From the NCBI GenBank assembly GCA_902540655.1, contig CACBNQ010000002.1, positions 16,245 through 80,244 of the forward strand: a DNA stretch of 64,000 nt, read 5' to 3'. Positions 62,230-64,000 of this stretch are shown here, in pieces (position 1 is the stretch's first letter; every line of letters begins with the position of its first letter). Origin of the DNA: an uncultured Alphaproteobacteria bacterium (GTDB lineage: Bacteria > Pseudomonadota > Alphaproteobacteria > Rhodobacterales > Rhodobacteraceae). Below the pieces are notes generated by a model. That model was not told the DNA's origin, searched no databases, and saw only the letters and a list, made by a program, of their open reading frames with translations. The translations under genes and the position numbers were made by a program.

Positions 62230-63012
62230 ATGACCATTTTTCACGTTTTTGTTTTGTCTCTTATACAGGGCGCAACAGAGTTTTTGCCAGTCTCTTCTTC
62301 TGCCCACCTAGTTCTTTACAACAAATTTGTGATTGGTCTAAAGAACGATTTAAGCCTAGACATTGCCATGCATATTGGCAGCCTATTAGCAGTTATTTTG
62401 TTAGTTTCAAAACCTCTAAAAGAACATGTGAACGATGTTTTGATAAAAAATGGTGTGAGTAAATCAGTTTTCTTCCTGAGTTTAGCAACGTTTCCACTTG
62501 TAATTATGGCTTTATTCTTAGAATATGCTCGTCTTCTTGATCTATCGAGACAATTAGAGATAATTGCATTCTCCAATTTAATATTCGCTCTGTTACTTCT
62601 TGTGTCCGACAGAAAACCAAGCCAACGCAAATTTTCGGATATTACGGCAAGAGATGTTTTAGTTATAGGCATTTGGCAATCATTTGCTGCCTTTCCTGGA
62701 ACTAGCAGATCCGGAGCCTCTATAACTGGTGCACGTTTTTTAAATTATGGCAGAAAAGAAGCAATAATTATCTCTGCATTATTGAGTATACCAGCAATAG
62801 TAGTTTCGAGTGGCTACATTGGAATAAAATTTTTTAGTAGCTCAAGCAAAATTGATATTGACCTCATTATCTATGCAACCATGTCTTCTTTCATTTTTTC
62901 CTATTTGGCTCTTAAATTCTTTATAAAGTTCGGAGAGCTTTTTTCTTTCACTCCCTTTGTAATCTACAGGCTTCTTCTCGGATTAGCTTTGTTAACAGCA
63001 TTAAATCTCTAA
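62230..63012 (+). CDS. uppP: Undecaprenyl-diphosphatase (BacA/UppP)
   Basis: Integral membrane phosphatase recycling undecaprenyl diphosphate for wall synthesis. In 260 residues: the two UppP motifs QGATEFLPVSSSAHL (14-28, catalytic Glu) and FPGTSRSGASITGA (about 154-167, Arg), and seven or eight membrane segments. It overlaps the convergent NDUFA9-like gene by 4 bases. Confidence 0.96.
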   Translation: MTIFHVFVLSLIQGATEFLPVSSSAHLVLYNKFVIGLKNDLSLDIAMHIGSLLAVILLVSKPLKEHVNDVLIKNGVSKSVFFLSLATFPLVIMALFLEYARLLDLSRQLEIIAFSNLIFALLLLVSDRKPSQRKFSDITARDVLVIGIWQSFAAFPGTSRSGASITGARFLNYGRKEAIIISALLSIPAIVVSSGYIGIKFFSSSSKIDIDLIIYATMSSFIFSYLALKFFIKFGELFSFTPFVIYRLLLGLALLTALNL

Positions 63013-63941
63013 CCACGCTTAAAACGATTAACAATGTTTGGTAAAATTAATTTAAGATTCTTTGGCACTATACCTAAATCTGAAAACTTCTCGGCTTTTA
63101 ATTCAACTAAGTTATCGTTCTCCAGACTTTTCACCTGTGCCAGGGTTAAAAAGGCTGGTACAAAATCACCTGATATTAAACGGAAAAAATCATTTGTAGC
63201 AGCAATTATTCTTGCAGGTAAAAAAGGTATTTTCAGTATAATCCTTTTTCGTTTTATTTCAGATAATAACATATCGATGAGTTCTTTAAATGTGTATGTT
63301 TCGTCTCCACCTAATTCTAGATATCTTTTCCGCTGATCGGACTCAACCAATAAAGTTACAGCTTTGGCTACATCATCAACATATACCGGCTGAAACTTTG
63401 TATTAGAACCTACAACTGGAATAAATGGACTAATTGAGGATAATTTAGCGAACCTATTAAAAAATGTATCCTCATTTCCGAATATTAAAGAGGGTCTGAC
63501 GATATTGGCATCAGGGAAGCAATCAAGAACGGCTTCTTCGCCAGCACCTTTAGACTTAAGCAGAAGGCTGCTCGATTTGGATGATGCACCTAAGGATGAT
63601 ATATGAATAAATTGATTTACTCCTTGCCTCTTTGCCTCCCTAGCCAAATTTCTAGCTGCGTTTACGTGAAGATTGTTAAAAGACTGTGAACGTGTTTCAA
63701 AAAAAGTTGCTACACAATTGATTATACAATCTGACTCTCTTATGTAATCCCCGAGTCTATGCTCTTCTTTTATGTCTCCACTCAACAACTGTATTTGACC
63801 CACTTTACCGTAAACCCTCAAAAAAAGAGCTTCATTTGGGTGACGCGTAATAACTCGTATGAAGTAGCCTTTGGATGCTAATTGTCTAACTACGTACCTG
63901 CCCAAGAAGCCAGAACCACCGAAAACAGTCACCATATTCAT
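63009..63941 (-). CDS. NDUFA9-like NAD(P)-binding protein (complex I-associated SDR)
   Basis: Atypical extended SDR of 310 residues. Nucleotide motif VTVFGGSGFLGRYVVRQL (4-21), HISSLGASS (about 109-117), and IVRPSLIFGNEDTFFNRFA (about 144-162) are typical of alphaproteobacterial relatives of mitochondrial NDUFA9, which binds NADPH in complex I. There is no standard YxxxK. It is often found near uppP in alphaproteobacteria, as here (4-base overlap). Its role may be structural or in quinone-linked metabolism. Confidence 0.9.
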   Translation of the reverse strand: MNMVTVFGGSGFLGRYVVRQLASKGYFIRVITRHPNEALFLRVYGKVGQIQLLSGDIKEEHRLGDYIRESDCIINCVATFFETRSQSFNNLHVNAARNLAREAKRQGVNQFIHISSLGASSKSSSLLLKSKGAGEEAVLDCFPDANIVRPSLIFGNEDTFFNRFAKLSSISPFIPVVGSNTKFQPVYVDDVAKAVTLLVESDQRKRYLELGGDETYTFKELIDMLLSEIKRKRIILKIPFLPARIIAATNDFFRLISGDFVPAFLTLAQVKSLENDNLVELKAEKFSDLGIVPKNLKLILPNIVNRFKRG

Positions 63942-64000
63942 AAAATTCGTTCCTTAAAAATTATGTGTAAGATAGAGTAATTATTTTACATTTCATTAAA

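Noticed and set aside
1..64000. tRNA, rRNA, CRISPR, insertion sequences and prophage genes
   Set aside because: All gaps were read on both strands; they are short (at most about 180 bases) and show no cloverleaf, repeat-spacer pattern, transposase or integrase.

Overview
The window is 64 kb of AT-rich chromosome from a free-living alphaproteobacterium, probably a marine low-GC lineage of the SAR116, AEGEAN-169 or HIMB59 kind. The basis for this is gene content and order: the mutM / enoyl-CoA hydratase / rpsT / dnaA neighbourhood, an IalB-family gene next to rlmN, a RibA with a long N-terminal domain, an NDUFA9-like protein, and tight packing with many 1-26 base overlaps. The exact clade cannot be fixed from the sequence alone. 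I see no tRNA, rRNA, CRISPR array, insertion sequence, phage gene or obvious pseudogene. No stretch longer than about 180 bases lacks a gene.

Layout. 1-1023: 3' part of an amidase cut by the window edge. 1119-7509: housekeeping genes (ftsK, lolA, xth with a pseudo-receiver regulator, ribA, YggS). 7484-10144: malonyl-CoA synthetase and an Old Yellow Enzyme overlapping or abutting YggS. 10174-17169: an EamA exporter, then a branched-chain-amino-acid-type ABC importer ending in a homocysteine S-methyltransferase. 17161-20781: glpK, glpD and a TerC protein. 20871-26790: an FMN hydroxyacid oxidase, a glycine-zipper protein, a CoA-transferase, a PhyH dioxygenase, an esterase and an EamA permease. 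26878-31810: a seven-gene operon around a methanethiol oxidase. 31807-38022: the replication-initiation block (recF, dnaN, dnaA, a rhodanese, rpsT, enoyl-CoA hydratase, mutM). 38104-45874: xseB, ispA, asd, a dienoyl-CoA-isomerase-like crotonase, an alpha/beta hydrolase, NAD(P)HX repair, an unknown two-repeat protein, a tyrosine phosphatase and an SDR. 45875-49016: leuCDB. 49183-52599: IalB, rlmN, two L,D-transpeptidases and a CAP lipoprotein. 52586-63941: an epimerase-like protein, queG, a GST, mtgA, gltD, gltB, uppP and the NDUFA9-like protein.

How it works together. Most genes are core metabolism: leucine, glutamate, aspartate-family amino acids, riboflavin, isoprenoids, wall and DNA maintenance. 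The accessory interest is one-carbon and organosulfur chemistry. The operon at 26878-31810 combines a SELENBP1-type methanethiol oxidase with a GFA-like formaldehyde-handling protein, a rhodanese, a [2Fe-2S] ferredoxin, a CoA-binding protein, an FMN hydroxyacid oxidase and an SDR that lacks its catalytic Tyr and Lys. The importer at 11236-16249 is linked to a homocysteine S-methyltransferase, which suggests uptake of a methyl donor. Together they suggest that methylated sulfur or nitrogen compounds are scavenged for methyl groups, carbon and sulfur. This last step is inference.
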